Shown: one piece after another, positions 45,007 through 54,396 of the stretch
Numbering within the stretch: position 1 is the stretch's first letter
How the letters are laid out: each line of letters opens with the position of its first letter
Source: PRDV01 sp963710865
GTDB lineage: Bacteria > Babelota > Babeliae > Babelales > Babelaceae
Direction of reading: 5' to 3'
DNA: 64,000 nucleotides
Assembly (NCBI GenBank): GCA_963710865.1
Contig: CAVQBR010000002.1
Span: forward strand, 1,054,001-1,118,000
Made by a program: the position numbers and the translations under genes
Notes under the pieces: generated by a model
What the model saw: the letters and a program-made list of their open reading frames with translations, nothing else
What the model was told of the DNA's origin: nothing
The model's database searches: none

Positions 45007-46581
45007 ATGGCTCTTCACAAAAAATCTATTTTAAAGAAAACGGCACTCGTTTCGATCTCGCTGCTATTTAGTAAGCTGCTTGGTATACCCCGGGAAATTC
45101 TTCAGGTTAGATATTTAGGGGTTGGACCATTTTCTGATGCTTTTAATAGTGCTCTTAAAATTCCTTCCTTACTGCGTCGAATCTTTGCGGAAGGGGCTAT
45201 GAGTGCCGCCTTTATACCTACCATTGTAAAGGTTATGAAAAATGATTCTGAAAAGCAGGCTAGTCGTCTTATGACGCTTATGTATATCGTTTTTGGAACG
45301 TTTATCATGGGGCTCTGCTTACTCGTTTCGTTCTTTCCTGAACCATTTGTGCAGTTAGCAGCTCCTGGATTTATAGATAAGCCGGTTGAATTAGCAGCAG
45401 CTACTCATTTACTTCAAATTCTTATTTACTTAGTCTTTTTTATATTTTCAAGTGCGCTCTTGGCAGGTGCTTTACAGGCTAAGATGCACTTTGCTATTCC
45501 TTCCTGGGGGCCTGCGATACATAATGTATTTTATATAGGAGGCCTTGCTATTTGCCTCATATACGGGCTTTCAGTGAGCAGCTTTGCCGGCTTTTTGTTG
45601 CTGGGTGGATTTGTACATATGGTGCTCTGCTTATGGGTTTATTTTAGGCTTAATTTTGCGATCATATGGCCAGACAAGTCAACCTACCCCTATTTTAAGG
45701 AAGTTCTCTATAAGTTTCTTCCCTGCCTTGTTAGTGTGGGTATCATAGAGATTAATCTGCTTATAGATACGCGTTTTGCCTCGACATTACCTACAGGCTC
45801 TGTAACGCTCGTGAACACTGCTTCTAAGTTTATGACCATTGCTTTAGGTGCCTTTGCTGCTGCATTCTCATCGATATTATTGTCTCACTTTTCTCGTATC
45901 TCTACGTATGCTCCCAAGCGACTGAGCTTCTATTTACTTGAGTCGACAAAGTTTATTTTCTGGATAACAGTACCTGTTGCAATCCTTATGGGCTTCTTCT
46001 CTTACGATATTTTCTATACTCTCTTTTATCGACTTGCAAAAAACAACTTTACTATTGAGCAAGCGGCTGAAGGATCCGCCTTACTCATAGCCTTTCTGCC
46101 AGGACTCTTTTTCTTCTCTCTTAATAAGATGATGCTCAGTATTTATTACTCTCTTCACGAAATGAATTATACAACAGCAATCACTATTATAGGTACCGTC
46201 TCAAACATAGTCTTAAATAGGCTTCTTATGCCCTCGTATGGTGCTGTAGGTATAGCGTCCGCGACTTCTATTGCTGCGGTTATTCAATCTATTTTATTTT
46301 TGATCATGCTGAGGAAGAAATTTGGCTTGGTGCTTTATTATAAGCGCTTTGGCCGCTTTATCCTTACCTATGGGATGCAGCTTTCAGTAGCATCAGTACT
46401 CTTTTATGCCCTTTATAAAATTTGTGTTAGAACGATTCAGACGTTAATGCCGGGATATGCTGATTTCTTACTCCATCACATAGGTCTCTGGTTGTGGGTT
46501 GGTCCTCTCAGCCTTCTGATTGCCGGACTTGTCTACTACCTACGTAATAAGTATGGTACAAGGTTATATTTTCTTGATTAA
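45007..46581 (+). CDS. murJ: Lipid II flippase MurJ
   Basis: 524 residues with about 14 transmembrane helices. It moves lipid-linked peptidoglycan precursor across the inner membrane. RRIFAEGAMSAAFIPT near the N-terminus is the family signature, and SKLLGIPREILQVRYLG and GSVTLVNTASKFMTIALG also fit. The ATG at 45007 is used, matching the ATG retained in the duplicate at 42844; a TTG at 44992 would add five residues. It implies at least some peptidoglycan-like synthesis. Confidence 0.92.
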   Translation: MALHKKSILKKTALVSISLLFSKLLGIPREILQVRYLGVGPFSDAFNSALKIPSLLRRIFAEGAMSAAFIPTIVKVMKNDSEKQASRLMTLMYIVFGTFIMGLCLLVSFFPEPFVQLAAPGFIDKPVELAAATHLLQILIYLVFFIFSSALLAGALQAKMHFAIPSWGPAIHNVFYIGGLAICLIYGLSVSSFAGFLLLGGFVHMVLCLWVYFRLNFAIIWPDKSTYPYFKEVLYKFLPCLVSVGIIEINLLIDTRFASTLPTGSVTLVNTASKFMTIALGAFAAAFSSILLSHFSRISTYAPKRLSFYLLESTKFIFWITVPVAILMGFFSYDIFYTLFYRLAKNNFTIEQAAEGSALLIAFLPGLFFFSLNKMMLSIYYSLHEMNYTTAITIIGTVSNIVLNRLLMPSYGAVGIASATSIAAVIQSILFLIMLRKKFGLVLYYKRFGRFILTYGMQLSVASVLFYALYKICVRTIQTLMPGYADFLLHHIGLWLWVGPLSLLIAGLVYYLRNKYGTRLYFLD

Positions 46582-47212
46582 TATTAATCGAATGGATTAT
46601 CTATGGTCTTGGAGGTCCACAGTATAAGCTTCTCGTTCGTACGCCCAACGATCATCGCCGGCTCTTAGGTTTGAAGAAAATGAACCGAAAGCTAACATTA
46701 AGTCAGAAATTGGTCAATTTTCAACTTAATCTCACTTTTTTGGGCAGATTAAGTTGAAAAATTGATAGTTTTAGGAAAAATCTCACTATATACGAGTGTT
46801 TTTTCTGAAAAAATTTGCAGTAGGCTCACTCAAAAGAGTTGAATGTATATACCTTGCTCTTCTTTGTCTGAAAAAGGTAGTTGGCTCTGGGTATGGCCTG
46901 GGAAGCAGTAGCAAGCAAGAGATTCATTCGTATGTCCAAAGAGAGATGCGCTGTTGTTTTGCACTTAGGATGAACTTAGCATGCTTATTTCTATGAACAA
47001 TAGAATTAGATACTTATGGAAGGAGTTCATTCCAGAGTGTATGCAAATATTCGGAGCGAGTCTTTGCTTAGGTAAAAATTTTCGTGAGGTTCAGCCAGTT
47101 CAAGAAGCATGATCCGATTTTCGAGGGTGACGTGTTTGGCATATTTTGTTAGTTGTGATAAAGTTGGGTTAGTTATAGTTTTTTTGACCCTTTTTACTTA
47201 AAGGATAACTCA
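46582..47212. other. Long gene-free stretch with an inverted repeat
   Basis: No supported gene; short frames have no ribosome site. The notable element is an inverted repeat at 46714-46765. The last 60 bases resemble the upstream region of the gene at 49636 (GATAAA..TTGG, TAGTTTTTT), so they probably hold the promoter of the first CaaX-type gene. Confidence 0.5.
46714..46765. repeat. Inverted repeat downstream of murJ
   Basis: Arms 46714-46732 (TCAATTTTCAACTTAATCT) and 46746-46765 pair with one bulged base around a 13-nt loop containing a T-run. It may be the murJ terminator or a small mobile-element relic. Confidence 0.55.
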
Positions 47213-49087
47213 GTGATACAAAAATATTTGTTAGCAGGTCTGTTACTTGTTGGCTCTCAGGTTTTTGCGGCAGATGTGATGGTAATGGCTGAAGAAGTTG
47301 CAACTACGAAATTTCAGGTGACCATAAAGGCATTTCTTTTAAGGAAGTTGCCAAGCTTTGACCCTGAAAAGATAGATCGAATCTGTGCTCATTTACAGGA
47401 ACTTATTGGGCCTGAAGTTGGGTTGATTGATAGCGAAATAGAAAAGCTTGTTGAGTTATTGAGCAGCGCATTGGATATAATACAGCTTGATATGAAGAGG
47501 CGTGGTGCAGCAGATCTTGAGGCGAGCCGGGCGGAGGCAATGCGTTCACAAGATGTGCGAATTAAGCAATTTCTAGCTGACTATCCAAACAGTCGGATTT
47601 CACCAGTTTTACATATGCTCGGAGACATAGAGGGTCTTAAATGGCTTCTTGGGATTGTAGAACAAGTCTTTGATTTCAGTGGAAATTTGTATACTATGCA
47701 GGACCTGTGCACTGCTGCATATCAAGGAGACCAGAAAACGATAATGTCGTTATTAGCCAGTGACTTGTCAGCTCTTAATATGCGCACATTCACGGGAGAG
47801 GGTTTGTTATCTTCCGCAGTTAAAGGTTATGTAGAGGATAATTCGCGCGATTTGAAGGTTATTAGGTTGCTTTTAGCAATGGACGCAGATAGGACGGTGT
47901 TGGCACCTGAAGGAGTTTCGTTAGAAGAGTCGATTGCTATCCGTGCTGAAGAGGAAAAAGACAGAGCTAAGAAGATTCGCTATCTTGCGGTAAAAATTCT
48001 TTTTGAAGAAGCTCAGGAGTCCAGAGCGGAGAGAGGAGCATCCTTGTTAGCGGAGTTGCCTGTTGGCTCGGCAACTGGAGTACTCATGGGGGCTGCACTA
48101 GCACGAGGCGCAACTCCGGAAAAACTTGAGTACTTGAGAGCGCTTTCTGGTGATAAATTTCATGTGATCATAAAGAGGCTTATTGAAAATTATGCTGAAA
48201 GGAGAGCAAAACAGAATTTGCCAGGCGTCGATTCAAAGAAGGTAGATGAATTTTGTCGCTATTTGATTGAAATCATTTCTACTGAAGGTAAATTCGTCGA
48301 TCAAGAGGCAAAGAAACTGATTGAACTTTTGGATCTAGTGTTGGACATTATAATGCTTGATATGAATAGACATGCTCCAACAGGGCTCACAGCAGAGGCT
48401 TTGGCAGAGCGAACCGAAGCAATACGTCTCCAAAATCGAAGAATTAAACAATTTGTAGATAGCGGTAAAATTTCACGGCTTTTGGAGCTATTTGAGAAAA
48501 GAGATTATCAAGCCTATCTAAGTCAGATTCCTGATCGTGTGGAACAAAATCGCTTGAACTATGCTCGGTGGCCTGTGGGGCTAGTGTTTTCTTTCGCTGG
48601 TAAATCCTATACTATGCGAGAACTATGTAATGCTGCTTATAATGGAGACCTGGAAACAATCCAGAAGTTATTAGAAAGCGATAAGTCCGCTCTCAATAAG
48701 ATTGAGTTCAGCAGCCGCAGTTGTTTGTTATCGAATGCAGTCACTGGTTTTGTCTCCAAGCCCGATAATGCTTCTAATGGGGAGATTATTCGTTTACTGT
48801 TAGCGCAAGGTGCAGATTGCACCTTCCCTCTAGGCTTTCGAAATCAGGAGGGGGTAATACCATTAGATCAATATATTACTAGAGAATCTATTAATACTAA
48901 AGACGATGCGAAGAGGGCTCGTTGGGTTGAAGTTAAAAAGCTTTTTGATGCTGCTCCAAGGTCCCCATCAGCGGCGCGTGCAGCTGCACCTGCGTCACCA
49001 GCTCCAGCTGCATCTTCTTCTGAAGATTGGGAGGAGGATTTTTTTAAAGAAGATTGGGACAAGGATGAGGATTGTTGTATACAATAA
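47213..49087 (+). CDS. Secreted ankyrin-like protein with C-terminal CaaX box (CCIQ)
   Basis: 624 residues. GTG start at 47213 with AAAGGATAACTCA upstream. The signal peptide is MIQKYLLAGLLLVGSQVFA. Two internal copies of a ~260-residue module (about 30-270 and 315-580) each contain a helical part and an ankyrin-like part (LCTAAYQGDQKTIMSLL / LCNAAYNGDLETIQKLL, then RLLLA..AD). A flexible Ala/Pro/Ser linker and acidic segment lead to the last four residues CCIQ, a CaaX prenylation motif identical to that ending human PTP4A1 (recalled). Exported host-modified protein is an inference. Paralogue at 49636. Confidence 0.8.
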   Translation: MIQKYLLAGLLLVGSQVFAADVMVMAEEVATTKFQVTIKAFLLRKLPSFDPEKIDRICAHLQELIGPEVGLIDSEIEKLVELLSSALDIIQLDMKRRGAADLEASRAEAMRSQDVRIKQFLADYPNSRISPVLHMLGDIEGLKWLLGIVEQVFDFSGNLYTMQDLCTAAYQGDQKTIMSLLASDLSALNMRTFTGEGLLSSAVKGYVEDNSRDLKVIRLLLAMDADRTVLAPEGVSLEESIAIRAEEEKDRAKKIRYLAVKILFEEAQESRAERGASLLAELPVGSATGVLMGAALARGATPEKLEYLRALSGDKFHVIIKRLIENYAERRAKQNLPGVDSKKVDEFCRYLIEIISTEGKFVDQEAKKLIELLDLVLDIIMLDMNRHAPTGLTAEALAERTEAIRLQNRRIKQFVDSGKISRLLELFEKRDYQAYLSQIPDRVEQNRLNYARWPVGLVFSFAGKSYTMRELCNAAYNGDLETIQKLLESDKSALNKIEFSSRSCLLSNAVTGFVSKPDNASNGEIIRLLLAQGADCTFPLGFRNQEGVIPLDQYITRESINTKDDAKRARWVEVKKLFDAAPRSPSAARAAAPASPAPAASSSEDWEEDFFKEDWDKDEDCCIQ

Positions 49088-49101
49088 GACTTGTAAATTA
49101 C

Positions 49102-49145
49102 TGGAGAGTTCGATCGAGATATTCTTAGATTGGACTCTCCATTTT
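49102..49145 (+). terminator. Terminator of the first CaaX-box gene
   Basis: TGGAGAGTTCGATC (49102-49115) pairs over 14 bp, including two G-U pairs, with GATTGGACTCTCCA (49128-49141), followed by TTTT. Confidence 0.8.
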
Positions 49146-49635
49146 AATGTCTCAGTTTTTTCCTGAAGAAATGTGGACACATCGAATTCTTAAGGTCATC
49201 GCTCTGAAACTAATTCGCGTATTTTTTCTTGAAGCTGGGAAAGAAAAAAAAGAAGAACATTCTTTCGAATGTTCTTACTTCGCATCTTGGTTCTCGACGC
49301 TAGGCATTCTCTCTCAAGGAGAGATTTGTAGTTATTTTGCGCTTAGTATACGAGCTTAGTGTCTCAATAAGCAACTACCTGGTGTGCCCGCACCTACGTA
49401 CAATTACTGCACATTGTGTATTCTATCTGCTTTTTAAAAGAATTCAAGCGGATTTTTTGAGGATTCAACGAAGTTTGATCTTGTCTTAAATTCCACACCG
49501 ATAGCTCCCTGGAACTTAAAAAGTTCTTGCTTAGAGCGAATATTAGCGGGGGGCTTTTGGCGTGTTATACAATTTATGATAAACTGGTTGTAGTGATAGT
49601 TTTTTATTTGTAACTTCATATTAAAGGATACTGTT
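49146..49635. other. Gene-free stretch between the CaaX-box genes
   Basis: No supported gene. It holds a perfect hairpin at 49253-49276 (separate entry) and, in the last 70 bases, a promoter-like region resembling the one before 47213. Confidence 0.45.
49253..49276 (-). terminator. Perfect hairpin with T-run on the minus strand
   Basis: AAGAACATTC-TTTC-GAATGTTCTT, a 10-bp perfect stem. On the minus strand it is followed by C and eight T, so it has the form of a minus-strand terminator, yet no minus-strand gene lies upstream of it within 5 kb. Confidence 0.5.
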
Positions 49636-50919
49636 ATGGTACGTAACTATGTATTGGTCTCTCTTCTGCTTTTCGGGGCGTCTTTTGCACAAGTTGTGGA
49701 AGCGATGGTATCCCAAAGGCAGCTAGTAGCGGCACCGCAAGCATTAACAATTCATCAGGTCATTCAGAGGAATCTTGATTCATTTATTGCTCGTTTTAAC
49801 ACTCCAGATGCAACTGAAAATGCGCTTATACTGGTTGGATTCTGCAGCCAATTGAAGGATGAAGTTGGTGAACATGGAGCTGTGATAGACGCTGAGTTAG
49901 GAAAGCTTCTTGAAATTTTCACATTATTGCGTGATATTGTTGCACTTGACCTTAGTCAATATACTCAGAGAGATTTAGATGATGCTGCCAGAAGTGAGCT
50001 GGCTGCAAAGCAGGCTTCATTAGGGCAAAAAATTGAATTACTTAAGAGGAGTTTAGCTTCTGGTCAGAGCCAGGCTCAATTGGTATCTTACATTTTTCAA
50101 GGATTAGACCTTGGTAGGCTTTTTACATGGACCCCCGAAGTTCTAGAGCTTATCCGCTCCTATATCTCAGAGCCTATTAAATATATCTCTGCTTACAAAG
50201 CGAAGTATCCAGAGGGGCTGGATTTTCAGTCAGCGATTCAGATAGGGATCGATGGATTGTCGAATGAGAAAACGCGGGGTGTCATAAGAGGTTTATGTGC
50301 GAGCAACCCTGGACTTACGGCAGCGCTGCGGGAAAATGAGCCTTCTGCCTATGGTCTCTTGATGAGCTATGTTGCTGAACCAGAGTTTACGTGTACTTTC
50401 AATAATAAAACCTATAATTTGCAGCAATTGTGTGATGCGGCATTTGACGGAGATTTGGTGATGATCAATGCTGTATTAAGTCTTGATCCATCCGTTCTTG
50501 GAAAGAGCACTAAAGAGGGTGAGACCCTGCTAACCAACGCTGTTGCCGGCTTTACATTCAATCCTGATGCTTCACCGGAGGTGCTTACTGTCTTGCTGCA
50601 AGCAGGTGCAAACCGTATGGTTCCTTGCGGAAAAACAAATTTGGAAGCCTATGTTTACGACAGAGCGGAGAATGAGAAAGACTCGGTTAAAAAGGCTCGA
50701 TACGAATCAGTACGAGCAATTTTTAGATCAATTCCTGCTTCGGTTCCAGTAGCTGTACCATCTGCAGCATCAATAAGTCCTGCAGCGACAACTTCTTCGA
50801 GCGCCTTGGTTGTGCCAGTCGCATCTTCAACGGGGACTCCTTCTAGCGCTGCTTCAGCAGCTATGCCAGCGGCGGCTCCTTCCGCACCATCTCAAGGAGG
50901 AGACTGTACTATACAATAA
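49636..50919 (+). CDS. Secreted ankyrin-like protein with C-terminal CaaX box (CTIQ)
   Basis: 427 residues, one-module paralogue of 47213-49087. Signal peptide MVRNYVLVSLLLFGASFA, helical region, then the ankyrin-like part LCDAAFDGDLVMINAVL...EVLTVLLQAGAN. A ~65-residue Ala/Ser/Pro linker ends in GGDCTIQ, a CaaX motif with X=Gln, favoured by farnesyltransferase. AAAGGATACTGTT precedes the ATG. Two paralogues that differ elsewhere but both keep Cys-x-Ile-Gln at the very end argue for a conserved function of the tail. Confidence 0.8.
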   Translation: MVRNYVLVSLLLFGASFAQVVEAMVSQRQLVAAPQALTIHQVIQRNLDSFIARFNTPDATENALILVGFCSQLKDEVGEHGAVIDAELGKLLEIFTLLRDIVALDLSQYTQRDLDDAARSELAAKQASLGQKIELLKRSLASGQSQAQLVSYIFQGLDLGRLFTWTPEVLELIRSYISEPIKYISAYKAKYPEGLDFQSAIQIGIDGLSNEKTRGVIRGLCASNPGLTAALRENEPSAYGLLMSYVAEPEFTCTFNNKTYNLQQLCDAAFDGDLVMINAVLSLDPSVLGKSTKEGETLLTNAVAGFTFNPDASPEVLTVLLQAGANRMVPCGKTNLEAYVYDRAENEKDSVKKARYESVRAIFRSIPASVPVAVPSAASISPAATTSSSALVVPVASSTGTPSSAASAAMPAAAPSAPSQGGDCTIQ

Positions 50920-50954
50920 GCGTTACTTAGTTTACTTCATATACGTGAATTATT

Positions 50955-50997
50955 GGGGAGTTTGGTCGAGACTATCTTGATTGAACTCCCCTTTTTT
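50955..50997 (+). terminator. Terminator of the second CaaX-box gene
   Basis: GGGGAGTTTGGTC (50955-50967) pairs with GATTGAACTCCCC (50979-50991), with G-U pairs only in the upper stem, and is followed by TTTTTT. Confidence 0.85.
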
Positions 50998-51446
50998 CTT
51001 TTGGTTTCTTTTTTTGAGTGCTGATCGACTGAGCAGTATTCTCGAGATTGTTAAATCTATCTTTTGGTAAGAGATGAGCGCTTTCTACTTTGGCCTATAA
51101 CCTAGGACCGAATTTCTCTTTTAAAAAGGAGCGATATGCTCTCGTTATCTCGGCGCAGGAAATACTCTCCTATGCTGGCTCATGCTTCCTTTTGTCGATG
51201 TGGCTCTGTTCCTATCATTTTCTGTTGCAAGCAAATTTCTTTCCACGCTAACGGTGAGATTTTCTACAAAGTCACTATGAAGTAACTTGCACATACCGCT
51301 TGTCTGAGTTGGATTCAGTGGACTTGTAAGCTTCGTATCTTGCAAAGATGCTTGTTCAATGATGACACACTACTACTTGCCTGCTATACTGCATATAAAG
51401 TCTGTCTTAGCCGCACTGGTTGTTTTCACTCAATTAAGGAACAAAG
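50998..51446. other. Gene-free stretch upstream of the DUF2339 gene
   Basis: No convincing gene on either strand; a 66-codon minus frame (51145-51345) lacks a ribosome site. The promoter of the next gene is probably near 51380-51420 (TGCTATACTGCATATAAAG contains TATACT). Confidence 0.4.
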
Positions 51447-53561
51447 ATGAATGATCAAATCTTAGAAGAGCTTAAAAAACTTTCCGAGCGTTTAGACAAG
51501 CAAGAAGAGCGGTTGCGGCTTCTTGAACAATCTCGTATGCCGAGTGAAAGAAAGATATCACCGCTACCAGTAAAAGAACGAATGCCAGCTAAGCCTCACA
51601 TAGAAACGGTTGACTGGAGCAAGCTTGAATTTGTTATTGGGAAGAATGTATTGCAAGTCCTTGGAGTGCTACTTGTTATTTGTGGAGCACTTTTCTTTTT
51701 CAAATACTCTATCGAACACGGATGGATAAGTCCACTGTTAAGAGTGCTACTCGGTTTGGCCTTGGGAACGGTCCTTGTGGTGGTGAGTGAGTATGTACGA
51801 CGTTGGCATGCTATCTGGGCATTAGCATCCCTAGCGGGTGGATTTATTGTGTATGACATATCAATTATTGCAGCACATCAACTTTATGATCTCATAGGAT
51901 TCTCCGTGGCTTTTGGTGCTATGGGCATTGTATCCTTTGCAGCGTTATATTATGCCTATAGGGATAATTCTCAGCTTCTGGCTGGTATGAGCTTACTTGG
52001 TGGCATCATTATGAATTATTTTCTTGATATTCCGGCGCACGAAACTCATCGTCTGGCTCTGCTTATCTACCTCTTTGTGCTTGGGACGGGTGTACTTATA
52101 GTCTCACTAATTAAACAGTGGTTCGTCCTGGCCATTGCTCCATTTTTCTTGCTAGCTGGTATTACCCAAGATGCAAAGTTTTCTTATACAAGTGCTTATG
52201 GAGCGCTCTATGCCCTATTTCTCATATTTAATCTTGTACCCAGCGGATATGCCCTGTGTAGAGGAGTGAGAAATCAACGTTTTGAAGCCGTGCTAGTCTC
52301 AACGGGTCTTGCGAGCTTTCTATTAGTGTATTATGGTCCCACTGAGTGGCTAGAGTTTCAATACTTTTCTTCTCTCCTGCCAGATGCACGCTTTATGAGA
52401 TTGATTTCCTTTTGCACTGGTTTTGGAATATTTTATGGTCTTGAAGCATTGGTATTTTCATACTTTAATGATCGAGTGCGAGACTTGACAGCAGCACCAT
52501 TTGCATTGTGCATTGGCTTTTTCTCTGCAATTCTTGTAGTTGCTTTTACTGCTTTTTCACCATGGATCGTAGTATGCCACACTCTCGCAGTAGTCTTTGT
52601 GACGAGCTGGTATACAAAACGGGACGAACTCTATCTGTTCGCTGCACTTATAGGGCTGCTTCCTCTCTATAGTTTTATTACTCTGCCTTTCTCGTCAGCG
52701 CATGCGCATACTGCTGGTTTGTATTGTGCTTTAGCAGCCATTATGCTTATGGGTATTTTTCTTGCGGCCCGCAGCAGCTCAACTCGTTATAAAGATGTAT
52801 TGGCTGCTGGAGCTGCTTTGGTACCCGTGTTCTATTGGGTAGTGTTGTTTAAGAATCGCCTCATGTTTCCTTACGAGCCTCTTTTGGCAGCTTTCTATGG
52901 AAGTTGTAGTATCTATCTTGGTCATAGTCAGCAAAATAGGCTCATTGCCTTTGCAGGGTACGGATCGGTAATTCTCAGTCTTGCTCTGGGCTTATATCAC
53001 TATTTACCTTTGGACCTTGGCTGGGTAGATCTGCTTGAGCAACCTCCGCTTACCACGATTGATTATTCAGTGTTATTTGGAGGTCTGACTCTTATTTTTA
53101 CTCTTCTGTATTTTTGCCTCCAGCGCGTACAACAAAAGATGGCTGCTGATGAATATACGATGCTGAAATCTACCATTGGAGGTATTGTCCTCACCGTACT
53201 CTTTTTCTGGATTCGAATGTATGTCATCGTTATGGCGCATTATCATACCGTGCATGCTGAGTCATTGATGAGCTTCTTGCGCACACACATTATCCCAGCC
53301 GATTTGTTGCGCTCAACTGACTATCGTAGTTACGCATTGACTTTGTACTATGCGGTTACCGGTCTGCTCTGTATTGTTGGTGGTTTGGTATATAAAAAGG
53401 GGTATATCCGTGTAGGGGGCTTACTATTGATATTTCTTACGTTGTACAAGCTCTGGTTTCTCATATCAGATACGCTTGTACGAGTCGTAATATTCATAGT
53501 AATAGGCGGTATCCTCGTGGGTGCTTCATATCTCTATCAGCGGCTCAGTCGGCGTGAATAA
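51447..53561 (+). CDS. DUF2339-type polytopic membrane protein
   Basis: 704 residues: a short N-terminal coiled coil (residues 1-30, EELKKLSERLDKQEERL), a linker, WSKLEFVIGKNVLQVLGVLLVI, then about 20 transmembrane helices to the end. This is the DUF2339 layout, a family often linked to envelope or surface polysaccharide functions but without a proven reaction. AAGGAACAAAG precedes the ATG. It stands alone, with its own promoter region and about 120 bases before the next gene. Confidence 0.85.
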   Translation: MNDQILEELKKLSERLDKQEERLRLLEQSRMPSERKISPLPVKERMPAKPHIETVDWSKLEFVIGKNVLQVLGVLLVICGALFFFKYSIEHGWISPLLRVLLGLALGTVLVVVSEYVRRWHAIWALASLAGGFIVYDISIIAAHQLYDLIGFSVAFGAMGIVSFAALYYAYRDNSQLLAGMSLLGGIIMNYFLDIPAHETHRLALLIYLFVLGTGVLIVSLIKQWFVLAIAPFFLLAGITQDAKFSYTSAYGALYALFLIFNLVPSGYALCRGVRNQRFEAVLVSTGLASFLLVYYGPTEWLEFQYFSSLLPDARFMRLISFCTGFGIFYGLEALVFSYFNDRVRDLTAAPFALCIGFFSAILVVAFTAFSPWIVVCHTLAVVFVTSWYTKRDELYLFAALIGLLPLYSFITLPFSSAHAHTAGLYCALAAIMLMGIFLAARSSSTRYKDVLAAGAALVPVFYWVVLFKNRLMFPYEPLLAAFYGSCSIYLGHSQQNRLIAFAGYGSVILSLALGLYHYLPLDLGWVDLLEQPPLTTIDYSVLFGGLTLIFTLLYFCLQRVQQKMAADEYTMLKSTIGGIVLTVLFFWIRMYVIVMAHYHTVHAESLMSFLRTHIIPADLLRSTDYRSYALTLYYAVTGLLCIVGGLVYKKGYIRVGGLLLIFLTLYKLWFLISDTLVRVVIFIVIGGILVGASYLYQRLSRRE

Positions 53562-53688
53562 GTGTCTTTTGATGCAATTGTGAACAGGCAAGGGCTCTTC
53601 TGTGCCTTTGCTTTATGGTGGGAAAATCGGTATAGTGTATTATTACATGAACTAAAACACGTTCAATTTTTTAATCCTCGAGGTGCTC

Positions 53689-54396
53689 ATGAGTCAGCAA
53701 ACAAATATTCCAGTGCATGATCATGCTCACGATCATCATCACGATCATAGCTTTAAATCAGAACTCCTTCATCATCTACCTTATGCTATTTTTTCAGTAG
53801 CGTTAGGAATGATTATCTTAAGTTTACTTGATTATTCTTCTACCGCTCAATCGATAGGTCAGCTTGCACGTCGCGAGGCTTGCAGTGGCTATCATATGCT
53901 GTTTCATAGTTTTCACTTTTTGCATATTTTATTTGCAGCTACGGGAACTATTATTACCTTTTCTCGTTTTTCAAACAACCTTTCTCAAGCTCTGCTGGTT
54001 GGGACTATTTCACCAATCTTTTTTTGTATGTTGTCAGATGTGCTGTTTCCCTACTTAGCCGGCAGGCTGCTAGGTGTTGATATGGAGCTGCATATTTGTT
54101 TTCATAGAGAGCTGCAAAATGTCATTCCCTTTTTGGGTGTTGGCATATTTAATGGCCTCGTTTTACGATTGCACCATTCTTCTATGTTGCGGGTATTTTC
54201 CTTAGGATCTCATTTTATTCATATTTTAATTAGCTCACTTGCCGCATTGTTTTATATGGTGTCGCATGGATTTACTAACTGGTATGATAGTATGGGGATT
54301 CTCTTTCTCTTTTTAGTTATTGCGATTGTTATACCATGTACATTTTCTGATGTAGTCGTTCCTATGTATTGGGCGGGTCGAAATGAAAAGCATTAG
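53689..54396 (+). CDS. His-rich six-helix membrane protein before potABCD
   Basis: 235 residues. N-terminal HDHAHDHHHDH cluster, then about six transmembrane helices with internal His residues (HSFHFLHILF, LHHSSMLRVF, SHFIHIL). The His cluster suggests metal binding, as in metal transporters and chaperones. The fold resembles no family I can name. ATG 53689 with GAGG upstream is preferred to GTG 53683. The 3' end overlaps potA by 14 bases, so it is part of the pot operon and probably its first gene. Confidence 0.75.
   Translation: MSQQTNIPVHDHAHDHHHDHSFKSELLHHLPYAIFSVALGMIILSLLDYSSTAQSIGQLARREACSGYHMLFHSFHFLHILFAATGTIITFSRFSNNLSQALLVGTISPIFFCMLSDVLFPYLAGRLLGVDMELHICFHRELQNVIPFLGVGIFNGLVLRLHHSSMLRVFSLGSHFIHILISSLAALFYMVSHGFTNWYDSMGILFLFLVIAIVIPCTFSDVVVPMYWAGRNEKH

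Noticed and set aside
46796..46996. 66-codon plus-strand frame downstream of murJ
   Set aside because: No ribosome site, no domain, lies in a gene-free stretch.
49147..49359. 70-codon plus-strand frame between the CaaX-box genes
   Set aside because: Crosses the minus-strand hairpin, has low-complexity composition and no ribosome site.
51145..51345. 66-codon minus-strand frame upstream of the DUF2339 gene
   Set aside because: No ribosome site or family pattern, and no promoter in sight.
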